Below are positions 1 through 8,706 of a DNA stretch of 64,000 nucleotides, piece after piece (the first letter of the stretch is position 1; every line of letters begins with the position of its first letter). Made by a program: the position numbers and the translations under genes. This DNA comes from SAR324 cluster bacterium (lineage in GTDB: Bacteria; SAR324; XYD2-FULL-50-16), in the NCBI GenBank assembly GCA_028282885.1, contig JANQGX010000009.1:18177-82176 (forward strand), written 5' to 3'. Below the pieces are notes generated by a model, which saw only the letters and a program-made list of their open reading frames with translations, did not search any database and had not been told where the DNA came from.

Positions 1-348
1 GTAATAGGCAGCCAGGGCAATGTGGCCGGACAGGGGGGGATTCCACCAGATCATGGCGAAACTAATGGCATAAGGAACGGTACCAAAAAGGATATAAGGT
101 CGCCGTCTTCCCCAGCGGGTTCTGGTTCTGTCGGAGAGAAATCCGACAATGGGATCATTAATCCAGTCCCAGGAACGGCCAATCAACAGGGCAACAGCAG
201 CGAGCGCCGGATTCAATCCTACGACATCCATCAGAAAGATCATAAATCCCACACCCAACATGGCATCGGTAAATGCCAGGCCGATGTCTCCGGTTCCATA
301 GAACAGCTTGGTCCTGGTGGGAACTCTGTCCAGTGCTGCATCAGTCAT
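1..348 (-). CDS. GPH/MFS-family sugar:cation symporter, N-terminal part (truncated by window edge)
   Basis: Reverse complement from ATG at 348 reads MTDAALDRVPTRTKLFYGTGDIGLAFTDAMLGVGFMIFLMDVVGLNPALAAVALLIGRSWDWINDPIVGFLSDRTRTRWGRRRPYILFG, typical of GPH/MelB transporters; the + strand ORF 22..405 is its antisense shadow. Confidence 0.85.
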   Translation of the reverse strand, partial: MTDAALDRVPTRTKLFYGTGDIGLAFTDAMLGVGFMIFLMDVVGLNPALAAVALLIGRSWDWINDPIVGFLSDRTRTRWGRRRPYILFGTVPYAISFAMIWWNPPLSGHIALAAYY

Positions 349-431
349 GATGTGTCTCCTTATTGGGATTTGTTTTCGTCCGGTATATATCGACATTCCG
401 GATAAAGATGCAGATCCGGGTTTTGATTTGA

Positions 432-445
432 TGTAAACGTTATCG
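432..445. promoter_or_regulatory. LacI-family operator-like site (TGTAAACGTTATCG)
   Basis: Reverse complement CGATAACGTTTACA matches the 712-725 site at 12/14 positions; lies upstream of the divergent transporter gene. Confidence 0.45.
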
Positions 446-711
446 TGGTTTTCTACCTACAAGATATCCCGGATATTCGTCAAGCGTAATTTTCCAACCT
501 GTTATCAGGCGGTCGCTCTCCTGATATCTGAACGGATCAGGGAGGTTGACTGTTTTTACCTGTGATCGCAGCAATAGAGCCCGAGTTACCGATCTATGCC
601 GGAGGATTCGTTAACCTGCGGCAACCGGAAAGGCAGCCCGTTAGCAGGTCGGAAACATGCTTTCCCCGGGTTGCCCCTTGACAAATATTTGCCTCTCTCT
701 GTAAGGATAGA

Positions 712-725
712 CGAAAACGTTTACG
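712..725. promoter_or_regulatory. LacI-family operator-like site (CGAAAACGTTTACG)
   Basis: Palindrome with central ACGT, just downstream of TTGACA (678-683) and upstream of the RraA-like gene. Confidence 0.5.
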
Positions 726-848
726 TTATTTTCTTTTGCAGAGTCAGATCCGGAAAAACCAACGGATTTTAACAGGATTTTGGCTGATCTCGATGTGAAA
801 GCCGAACCTTTTTATCAATGATCAAATTTATATGGAGTTAGGTGACCG

Positions 849-1619
849 ATGAGCAAACGAAAGAGTTCGGTCCGGGATTTATCTCACCCGGATTTACTGG
901 AACTGAAGCGTTGGAATTCGCCGACTATTTACAATGGCTGGGAACAGATAACCGACGGTGATATTGCAGCGGATGCATTCAATATTGAAGAGACGTGCGA
1001 TTTCATGCCGCAAATGGGATCCATGGTTGGATATGCAATAACGGTAGTGTGTGAGCCCGGCAATCCGGAACATGCTGCCAGGGAACCCGATCCCTGGGAG
1101 GCATATCTGGAATATGTCGCCTCTCTGCCCTCTCCTAAAATTGTGATTGTTCAGGATCTGGACAAACCTTCGGTCATCGGGTCTTTCTGGGGAGAGGTAA
1201 ATGCCAATATACATCGTGCGCTTGGTTGTGTTGGCACCATTACGGACGGAGCGATTCGTGATCTGGATGAGATGAACAATGCAGGATTCAAAGCGTTGGC
1301 CCGGAGGCTTTGTGTAGGACATGCCCATGTTGCCCCGATAAAGTGGAACTGCGAAGTGGAAGTTTTTGGTCGAAAGGTACTGCCCCATCAACTGATCCAT
1401 GCCGATAAACACGGATTCCTGGCCATTCCGAAAGAGGATGAGACGCGATTGCTGGAAGCTGCCCGCTTTATGGACAGCAACGAGTGTAAAACCGTGATTT
1501 CAACTGCGCGGGAATCGGCCGGCAGATCGACGAAAGAGATCCTTGATGCAATCAAAAGAGCTGAGAAGCAGTTTGGAGAAGCCGCAATGAAAAAGTTCGG
1601 ACGGCGGGGAGAATGGTGA
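849..1619 (+). CDS. RraA-family protein (HMG/CHA aldolase-like, 'dimethylmenaquinone methyltransferase' family)
   Basis: Motifs VIVQDLDKPSVIGSFWGEVNANIHRALGCVGTITDGAIRDLDEM and HADKHGFLAIP typical of RraA-like proteins. Confidence 0.85.
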   Translation: MSKRKSSVRDLSHPDLLELKRWNSPTIYNGWEQITDGDIAADAFNIEETCDFMPQMGSMVGYAITVVCEPGNPEHAAREPDPWEAYLEYVASLPSPKIVIVQDLDKPSVIGSFWGEVNANIHRALGCVGTITDGAIRDLDEMNNAGFKALARRLCVGHAHVAPIKWNCEVEVFGRKVLPHQLIHADKHGFLAIPKEDETRLLEAARFMDSNECKTVISTARESAGRSTKEILDAIKRAEKQFGEAAMKKFGRRGEW

Positions 1620-1638
1620 GGCGATGCGAAATCCGGGA

Positions 1639-2040
1639 CTAGCTGATCCGGATACCCAATTTGTCCATGAAGGTGTTGAACAGTTTGGATTCATCAAGAG
1701 TCATGATACCGTCTGCCACCATAACATCACCCACCAGATTCAGAACCAGGTTTTTTTGGTGTGAGTCGAGATTTCCCGTCAGATCTTCCACAAGCCGGTC
1801 CAGTCTCATGCGAAACGTCTGGTTTTCCCTGATTACGGATTCTATTTCGCTGATCGTCTGTTTCTGAAACTCCTGAAAACTCTGATAGTCTTCCTTCCAG
1901 TGCTGCTCGACGAAGCCCTGTATAATCTCCCATTCGTTCTCATGAATCTTCCCGTCAATGGAGGACATCAATACTGCACAGGATATCACGTTTTTGAGGG
2001 TATCTTCATCAAACCGGTTGGCGGGAAATTCTGCACTCAT
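1639..2040 (-). CDS. TerB-like tellurite resistance family protein
   Basis: 133 aa all-helical; ...CAVLMSSIDGKIHENEWEIIQGF...VLNLVGDVMVADGIMTLDESKLFNTF resembles TerB/DjlA-N repeats. Confidence 0.6.
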   Translation of the reverse strand: MSAEFPANRFDEDTLKNVISCAVLMSSIDGKIHENEWEIIQGFVEQHWKEDYQSFQEFQKQTISEIESVIRENQTFRMRLDRLVEDLTGNLDSHQKNLVLNLVGDVMVADGIMTLDESKLFNTFMDKLGIRIS

Positions 2041-2288
2041 CTGTCGTTAAGGGGCTTGAGGGTCTGTGTGGAATCAAAAATGGCAAAAAAATTTCGTGCT
2101 GAATCGGATACATCATTTAGGTTGGCTTGTAAATGGCCGGTCCGGGTTTCACATCCGGATGGACAAGTTTATTATAACCGGCACAGCGAAAGGGAGAAAG
2201 GTGTCTTTGACCATCGGGAATCGTTTTCCCTTTTATTCTACTCGTTTGTGGGTAACCTGACCATACAAATCCGGTGGATCGATCACCC

Positions 2289-3155
2289 TTACTTTTTGAA
2301 ACTGGATCTCACCCTCAAACACCGGAGCAAAGATAAGGTTATGATGACAAGCAGAACGATCCCAAAAACTGGTTCCGGAGGGAAAACTAACAGGGTGAAC
2401 AGCCAGAGAACTCCAATCAGACCGGACAATAACCATCGCATTATTCCCCTTCCCAGAATGACCATCAACAACAGGCCAAGATAGGACAGAAAGTTGGTCA
2501 ACAGCCAGATATTGTCGGACAAGGCCGATTGGGATTGGCTGAAACCTTTCTCCACAGCGGTTTTCACCCCTATCAGCATGCGTCGCTCCATCAGATAGTG
2601 TGCGCCCGTTCCAAGAAAATCGGCGATGATTTCGGTGATGGTGTCGGTCTCGATGCCATGGGTCCTGACAATCAAACGGGTCATTTCGGGATTTACAGCT
2701 TTCAAATAGAAGGTTCCCCAATTTTTGAGGACGAAATAGACCCCAGGTTCAGCTTCGACCACAGTGAAACTGTATTCGATCATGCTTTGGGAGGGATCAA
2801 TGGAGCCGTGAATCACTCTTCCCACCGGCATCTCCGTGTTATCGGTAGCAATCGAGGTCGGTTCCCTGGATTTATACCCCATGGCTGTTTCCAGGAAGCT
2901 GTAACTGAAAAATCCCTTGCGATCGGCACCCAATTGAGTAATTGTTCCCCAAACCTCCGATACCGTGGCGTTAATCGAAATCGCCCGTGTTGCACTTATA
3001 CCGGGTGCCAAGTGATCACCGGGTAACCTCATGTTCATCTCGTCCTCGGTGGCGCCCCAACCCAGGGTACCGGACTTGAGAAACAGGGTATAGAAAACGA
3101 CCTGGAATCCAATCAATGAAATAATCAGTAACAGTGATCTAGCCAGTCTGTTCAT
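2289..3155 (-). CDS. SRPBCC-like protein with N-terminal and C-terminal transmembrane segments
   Basis: 288 aa; ISINATVSEVWGTITQLGADRKGFFSYSFLETAMGYKSREP is typical of SRPBCC-type domains; hydrophobic N-terminus and C-terminal helices. Confidence 0.6.
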   Translation of the reverse strand: MNRLARSLLLIISLIGFQVVFYTLFLKSGTLGWGATEDEMNMRLPGDHLAPGISATRAISINATVSEVWGTITQLGADRKGFFSYSFLETAMGYKSREPTSIATDNTEMPVGRVIHGSIDPSQSMIEYSFTVVEAEPGVYFVLKNWGTFYLKAVNPEMTRLIVRTHGIETDTITEIIADFLGTGAHYLMERRMLIGVKTAVEKGFSQSQSALSDNIWLLTNFLSYLGLLLMVILGRGIMRWLLSGLIGVLWLFTLLVFPPEPVFGIVLLVIITLSLLRCLRVRSSFKK

Positions 3156-3241
3156 TTCTTGAACCGGTTGATGATGTCTCGGAATTTGGTTTATAGCTTT
3201 GATTTATCTGTGTTCAGGGCACAATGCTTGAGGCATAAACC

Positions 3242-3510
3242 TTAGAATCCGCAGGTAAACAATGAACGAGTAGCAAGCAGACCGACAAATCTCTTAACTT
3301 CTGCTCCATCTTTGATACAATCAGGGTTGGAATGCCGGTCATGCCAAATCACATGGCCCCGTCGGCATATTCATCCACATCCAAGTTATTTACCAGCACC
3401 CTGCCTGTGAGTTTGATCGACAGCCGGTCATTGACAGAGCGCTGTTTACGACACGGTTCACACCAGGGCGTGCTGAAGTCGATCAGGGCAACCCCGTCTC
3501 TGAATTACGA
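3242..3510 (-). pseudogene. Degenerate thioredoxin
   Basis: Minus-strand reading DGVALIDFSTPWCEPCRKQRSVNDRLSIKLTGRVLVNNLDVDEYADGAM*FGMTGIPTLIV then, after a 1-nt frameshift, IKDGAEVKRFVGLLATRSLFTCGF*; WCEPC active site and GIPTL cis-Pro region present. Confidence 0.85.
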
Positions 3511-3803
3511 GCCCGCAATGGGCGAATAACCGGAAAGACACTCTCTTATTCCAAAGAAAAGTCGTATCTGTCGGCATCGATTGCCATAACAAGCGCCTAT
3601 TACAATTTTTCCTTGGTTTACGGCAGCCTAACGCTGAAAGACTTAAATGGAAATAGAATAAAACCTACACCTGCTATGGCAGCCAATTTAGATAGACCAT
3701 GTTGGACCACTCGGAAAAACTCTTGAGTACCCAAATTGAGCTGACAGTAATTAAGTGGCATCACTAAATAAGGAACGCCGGGGAGATTCCCGGCGAATGC
3801 TGC

Positions 3804-4586
3804 CTACAGAATCTGACTGAGGAAGAGCTTGGTTCTTTCGTGATCGGGATGATCGAAAAAGGCGTGGGGCTCCTTGATTTCGATGATCTGCCCTTCATCC
3901 ATGAAGATGACCCTGTGCGCGACCGTTTTGGCAAAACCCATCTCATGGGTGACCACCAGCATGGTCATTCCTTCCTCGGCCAGCTCAATCATGACGTCCA
4001 GAACCTCCTTGATCATTTCCGGATCCAGGGCGGAGGTAGGCTCATCAAATAGCAGAATCTGTGGCTTCATACAGAGGCTGCGGGCAATGGCGACCCGCTG
4101 TTGCTGTCCTCCGGAGATCTGACCCGGGTACTTGCTTGCCTGTTCAGGAATATGGACTCTTTCCAAATAGTGCATGGCCAGTTCCTCTGCCTCCTTTTTT
4201 GCGGTTTTTCGAACCCAGATCGGGCCGATGGTCAGGTTTTCCAGGATGGTCAGGTGAGGGAAGAGATTGAAGTGTTGGAAGACCATGCCCACTTCTGCGC
4301 GTACTTTTTCGATGTTTTTAATATCGTTGCTTAGTTCAATTCCGTTGACGGTGATTTTACCCTGCTGATGTTCCTCCAAGCGGTTGATACAGCGTATCAT
4401 CGTGGACTTCCCCGAACCTGAAGGACCGCAGATGACAATTCTTTCCCCTTTGACAACCTCCAGGTTGATATCCTTCAAAACATGAAAATCACCATACCAT
4501 TTGTTCATACCTTCAATGACGATAATTGTATCGGCATTGGGTCCGAGTTGTTCTGCAGTAGAATTTAGAGCTTGATTTTTTGCCAT
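3804..4586 (-). CDS. Polar amino-acid ABC transporter ATP-binding protein (GlnQ/AapP type)
   Basis: Walker [10 protein letters not shown], signature [14 protein letters not shown], Walker [15 protein letters not shown]. Confidence 0.93.
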   Translation of the reverse strand: MAKNQALNSTAEQLGPNADTIIVIEGMNKWYGDFHVLKDINLEVVKGERIVICGPSGSGKSTMIRCINRLEEHQQGKITVNGIELSNDIKNIEKVRAEVGMVFQHFNLFPHLTILENLTIGPIWVRKTAKKEAEELAMHYLERVHIPEQASKYPGQISGGQQQRVAIARSLCMKPQILLFDEPTSALDPEMIKEVLDVMIELAEEGMTMLVVTHEMGFAKTVAHRVIFMDEGQIIEIKEPHAFFDHPDHERTKLFLSQIL

Positions 4587-4606
4587 GGTCGTTTCGCCGG
4601 AAGTAA

Positions 4607-5905
4607 TTATAGAAATTCAGCAATATACTGGTAGTCGGGTGTCAGTTCTCCCTTCAGCAGGATAACGGCTTTTTTAACCTCACCGGGGAGCTGAAGCTCC
4701 TGGAAGGATACGTTGTAGTCTGCCGAGGCGATGGCTTCAACATATTCCTTCAGCTCACCTGAAAACGAACTTGATGCCTCCCGCGAGAATTCACAGGGCA
4801 GATTATCAATCGCCATAATGGTGATCCCGTTTTCCAGGTTGCCATCTTCAAATTTGTCATTCTCGACAGAATAGGTGTAGCAGGCATTATCCGGTTTTGT
4901 CGAATCTTTCGTGATCTCGATTGATCCCTCGATATCACAGCTTATATCTCCAATCACCCGGAGACCGACCCCTTTATTCAGATTCTGTTTGAGGCTTTGC
5001 CGGGAAATGGTTCTGGGAAAATCTTCTGTCCAGTAAACGCAATTGAGCAGAATGTTCAGATCAGGAAGATAGTGATCGAACTTCGATTTATAATTTTCAG
5101 GATGCATGTAATAGTCCTGAAGATTGAAAACACCGGACTTCGGTTCTACCATGTCCTCTTCCTTGAATACCGTCGTATAAATGAACCGACTATCCTGCTC
5201 CTCTCCCTTCAATCCTGCAGCCAGTTGATCCGGGGAGAGCGGTTTGATCGGGAGTAGTTCAAGTAATCCCTGTGCTCCTTTGGAGACATTTCCGTATCCG
5301 AGAACACCGATGGTCAAGGGATGTAGTTCTGATGGCATCCCGTTTTTTGAGATCTCTTCACTGATGTTTTTCAACTCATCTTTAGCCTGCTCTATCGATT
5401 CATACTGATACGCCTGTTTCAGATTTCGGAAAGGGGTTTGGACTCCCCGGAGCTCCATCTTACGGGCGTAAGCATAAAGAGTTTCTATAAACCCTGCCAT
5501 ACCGGCAAACAGGCTGAAGGTGATGATCCGGGCTCCGTTGCTGTCGCTCATTTTTTCATAGTCAATCAGGTTGCATTTTAGATCCATTAACTGCCGGAGC
5601 ATTCTCATATTATAGGGTTGACCCTTGATGGTGTGGGAAAAGAAGACATAGGTTTTGCCGCTTTCAAGCAGTTGACTGGGAATTTCCTTTACCGCAAAAA
5701 TAGTTTCGGCTTTATCCAGGCTTTCGTCAATTATCGCACCTGCCTCTTTATATTCATTATCCCTAAAAATCCTGATGGGTGAGGGCTGAACGATCACGTC
5801 GAGATCCGTGTTGGTAAGCAGTTCCCTCACATCAGCCGGGACCAGGGGAACCCTTTTTTCCCATTCATTTTTATCTTCTCTTCTAATTCCGATGGTTTTT
5901 GTCAT
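4607..5905 (-). CDS. Lysine-ketoglutarate reductase-like protein (AlaDh/PNT N-terminal fold, LOR/SDH family)
   Basis: [30 protein letters not shown]...[50 protein letters not shown] resembles the LKR half of eukaryotic AASS; ATG at 5905 preferred over 5935. Confidence 0.82.
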   Translation of the reverse strand: MTKTIGIRREDKNEWEKRVPLVPADVRELLTNTDLDVIVQPSPIRIFRDNEYKEAGAIIDESLDKAETIFAVKEIPSQLLESGKTYVFFSHTIKGQPYNMRMLRQLMDLKCNLIDYEKMSDSNGARIITFSLFAGMAGFIETLYAYARKMELRGVQTPFRNLKQAYQYESIEQAKDELKNISEEISKNGMPSELHPLTIGVLGYGNVSKGAQGLLELLPIKPLSPDQLAAGLKGEEQDSRFIYTTVFKEEDMVEPKSGVFNLQDYYMHPENYKSKFDHYLPDLNILLNCVYWTEDFPRTISRQSLKQNLNKGVGLRVIGDISCDIEGSIEITKDSTKPDNACYTYSVENDKFEDGNLENGITIMAIDNLPCEFSREASSSFSGELKEYVEAIASADYNVSFQELQLPGEVKKAVILLKGELTPDYQYIAEFL

Positions 5906-6040
5906 GATTTTAATCCTGCTTCTGATTCTTAACACCTCGTGCCCGGTTATCTGTTGACTGGGCCGATTACAATTTAAGGGCTGTTAGTGTTCGCCCTTTT
6001 TAGATTACTATTTCAATTAACATCCCGGAGGCCGTAACTA

Positions 6041-7360
6041 CTAACCTGAACCGGTTATGAACCGAAATCCGAACGCCTCCATTTCCGAGAGTACCGGTTG
6101 GTAGATTTCCCTGTGTGTGGGGCGTTGAACTCCTGTCAGATCGATTTTTCCTTCCAGGATCAATCTGGATGCGATGGCAGCCGGTAGTGAAACAGCCCTG
6201 GACATGGCTGAATCCCCTTCCGGTTCTCCCTTGATAACCAGTGAGGAGATTCGTTTCTCCATGTGTTTCTTAAATTCGGCGCATACTTCGGTGTAGACGA
6301 TCACCATATCGCGTTCCGATTGGGAATAGGAGAGCTTTTGGGTCATCAGATCAACCAGCAGATCACCGTGAGTGCCTTTTTTCAACCTGATCGGTTCATC
6401 GTCGAACATCCCCAGCCATTTCAATTTCTTAATAAAATCGGCATTGGCTTTGAGTTGGAAATAATCGGCGGTTTGCTGTTCGATATCCTGGTGGGATTCA
6501 ACGCCGATTAATCCAGCCATAAAGCGGGCATATGTGATTCCGGTAAAATCCCGAATCTCCGTTGATTCAAAAAGATTAAGATCGGATAATCGTTTCATGG
6601 TGTTGCACCAACCGATATAACGCAGCAGACCGCGGTAGAGTGATACCTCTCTGTCCAGTCCGAAGCACTCCAAGTATTTTTCCGCATCCCGGTTGGGGTA
6701 GGTCTCAAAAGTGCCGATCCCTTCCAGATCCACCAGCCAATGATGATCAAACAGGTCTTTGGCTTTCACTTCCACACGTCTGCCGTTTTTCAAATAAGCG
6801 GCTTGTGATTGTGCTGCCGAAATCAGACCTTTGGGGCTCCAGGAGAACTTATAACCGAATGGATTATTGTTATGCTCAAAGGCCGGAAGCCCGGCACCAT
6901 ATGAGGTTACGGACACGATCTTACCCTGCTCATCCCGAATCTCATCGACCATTCGCTTGGTGTTCATATTATCCAGTCCGGGATCTTCTCCAGCCTCATT
7001 GAGGATGAGAATGCCTCGATCACGACATGGCTGATCAAGAGCCTCCAGTTCCGGACTGACATAAGAGGTGGTGACCATGTTTTTTTGATTCCGGAGGCAG
7101 GCATTCGCAACTTTCGGATGCAATGCAGGCGGTATCATGCTCATGACCAGATCGGCTTCGGCAACAAGCCGATCGAGAAGTTCCTCTTCATCCATTCTCC
7201 AGGAGACCGCTTCTCCCGCAGGTCTACACGCAATCAAACGCTCGGCTTCAGTTTTGTCAAGAGAGGTGATCGTCACCCGAAAGCCGCAGTGATCCAGAAA
7301 ATAATCAACAGCAGGCTTGGTAACAAATCCGGCACCAAGAACGACAATTCGTTTTACCAT
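6041..7360 (-). CDS. Saccharopine dehydrogenase (LYS9/SDH-like)
   Basis: MVKRIVVLGAGFVTKPAVDYFLDHCGFRVTITSLDKTEAERL...NEAGEDPGLDNMNTKRMVDEI...SYGAGLPAFEHNNNPFGYKFSWSPKGL, strong SDH hallmarks. Confidence 0.9.
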   Translation of the reverse strand: MVKRIVVLGAGFVTKPAVDYFLDHCGFRVTITSLDKTEAERLIACRPAGEAVSWRMDEEELLDRLVAEADLVMSMIPPALHPKVANACLRNQKNMVTTSYVSPELEALDQPCRDRGILILNEAGEDPGLDNMNTKRMVDEIRDEQGKIVSVTSYGAGLPAFEHNNNPFGYKFSWSPKGLISAAQSQAAYLKNGRRVEVKAKDLFDHHWLVDLEGIGTFETYPNRDAEKYLECFGLDREVSLYRGLLRYIGWCNTMKRLSDLNLFESTEIRDFTGITYARFMAGLIGVESHQDIEQQTADYFQLKANADFIKKLKWLGMFDDEPIRLKKGTHGDLLVDLMTQKLSYSQSERDMVIVYTEVCAEFKKHMEKRISSLVIKGEPEGDSAMSRAVSLPAAIASRLILEGKIDLTGVQRPTHREIYQPVLSEMEAFGFRFITGSG

Positions 7361-7363
7361 GGT

Positions 7364-8557
7364 CTAATCCATTTCCTCTACTTTGCGCTCAACCTGCATG
7401 CCACGTTCTTTGATCTCCTCCATGAATTCATGCGGGGGAACGTGGCGCACTGGTGACAGAACGCCCGGCTGGGTGATTTTTCCTTCCAGAATCATCTGGG
7501 CGCCAATACTGGACGTGAAACCAACCGTACGATTCATGGCGAAGAGACCGGTTTCAAGATCACGGTAATCGATCAGGTCATAGGTGATTTTCAACTTTTT
7601 GTTGTCTTTCAACCCCCAGGCTTTAACGCGCAGTAGGGCGACATCGCGTTCGCTCTCTTCAAACTGGAGGCGGGGTGTTAAGCATTTGGAGAGAAAAGCC
7701 CGCGGTGATATTTTTGATCCGTTTACGGCAATGGGATCTGCTTCCAGCAATCCCAGACTGACCATGGTACGCCAGAACTGTGAATGACCCGTCCAGCGCA
7801 GGGCGAATCGGCCCATCTCCTGCAGCTCCTCGCCGAGACCAAAAATCTCGACATAGCGTTGTGCGTTTCCATTGGGATAAGCTTCAACCCTGCCTACATC
7901 CGGGAATTCGATCTCATGGAAGTATCCTTCATGGAACAATTTATCACCCGGAACCTCATAAGGTTTTCCGTTCTTTATCATCTGGGCGCTGCGTACATAG
8001 ACATCCAGAACCCGGTCAAAAATCCAGGAGATTTTGTATTTGATAGGACTTGTCTCGGCGCATTCAGGCGCCGGAACACCGCCTCCGTAAGAGTATAAGC
8101 CATGCACAACGTCCAGCTCATCGACGGCCAGACGTCCCATAATCAGATCAATGCCGGGATCCAGCCCCATTTCCGGGAGAATGATCCCTTTTTTTTGGAT
8201 GGCATCCTCATGCAATTGAGCCAGGTCGTAGGTATAGTTGGAGCTGACAAAGGGAACACCGGCGTCAAGACAGGCGCGTGCGGCGGTTAGGGCCAGATGG
8301 ATGGGGAGCATGCAGATGACAATATCGATTCTATTGGATTTGAAGATACCAGGCAGATCTGTTTCCTTTCCTATATCAAGTCTGAAAGTGGACGTTTTCC
8401 GGTATCCCTTGGCCTTTAGAAAAGCTTCGGCTTCTGCGATACTCGCATCCGTGGGAAACAGATCAGCAGCGACGATTTCCGTTATCAGTCGGCTGGTTTC
8501 AAGGTCATGAATGGTCGCCTTTCCCTGCTGCCCCATTCCCAGTACAATTGCTTTCAT
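7364..8557 (-). CDS. Second saccharopine dehydrogenase-family protein
   Basis: MKAIVLGMGQQGKATIHDL...LPEMGLDPGIDLIMGRLAVDELDVVHGLYSYGGGVPAPECAETSPIKYKISWIFDRV; paralogous to the neighbouring SDH; ATG at 8557 preferred. Confidence 0.85.
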   Translation of the reverse strand: MKAIVLGMGQQGKATIHDLETSRLITEIVAADLFPTDASIAEAEAFLKAKGYRKTSTFRLDIGKETDLPGIFKSNRIDIVICMLPIHLALTAARACLDAGVPFVSSNYTYDLAQLHEDAIQKKGIILPEMGLDPGIDLIMGRLAVDELDVVHGLYSYGGGVPAPECAETSPIKYKISWIFDRVLDVYVRSAQMIKNGKPYEVPGDKLFHEGYFHEIEFPDVGRVEAYPNGNAQRYVEIFGLGEELQEMGRFALRWTGHSQFWRTMVSLGLLEADPIAVNGSKISPRAFLSKCLTPRLQFEESERDVALLRVKAWGLKDNKKLKITYDLIDYRDLETGLFAMNRTVGFTSSIGAQMILEGKITQPGVLSPVRHVPPHEFMEEIKERGMQVERKVEEMD

Positions 8558-8706
8558 TTCTGTCTTGCTCCTTGGATTCAACGGCAAGATAGCTTGCCGT
8601 TTGTGCTTGGTTCACGAAAATTGATTAACAATCAATGTCTGATATCGGCATTTGCCTCCTGTTGATTCTTATTTATTGTCCAGCATCATCTTTGAGCTTA
8701 TTCGAC

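Noticed and set aside
22-405. + strand ORF of 127 aa
   Set aside because: Antisense to a clear GPH/MFS symporter; low-complexity, no recognisable domain
894-1412. 172-aa minus ORF inside the RraA-like gene
   Set aside because: Antisense shadow of a strongly supported CDS
1900-2484. 194-aa + ORF
   Set aside because: Overlaps the TerB-like and SRPBCC-like genes on the opposite strand; no domain-like composition
3349-3351. In-frame TGA in the thioredoxin-like gene as possible selenocysteine
   Set aside because: It is at a position normally Lys/Arg, not the active-site Cys; a separate frameshift and an upstream stop indicate a pseudogene
8581-8600. ACGGCAAG-ATAG-CTTGCCGT hairpin near the second SDH start
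   Set aside because: Short, no T-run; could be an operator or terminator but evidence is insufficient
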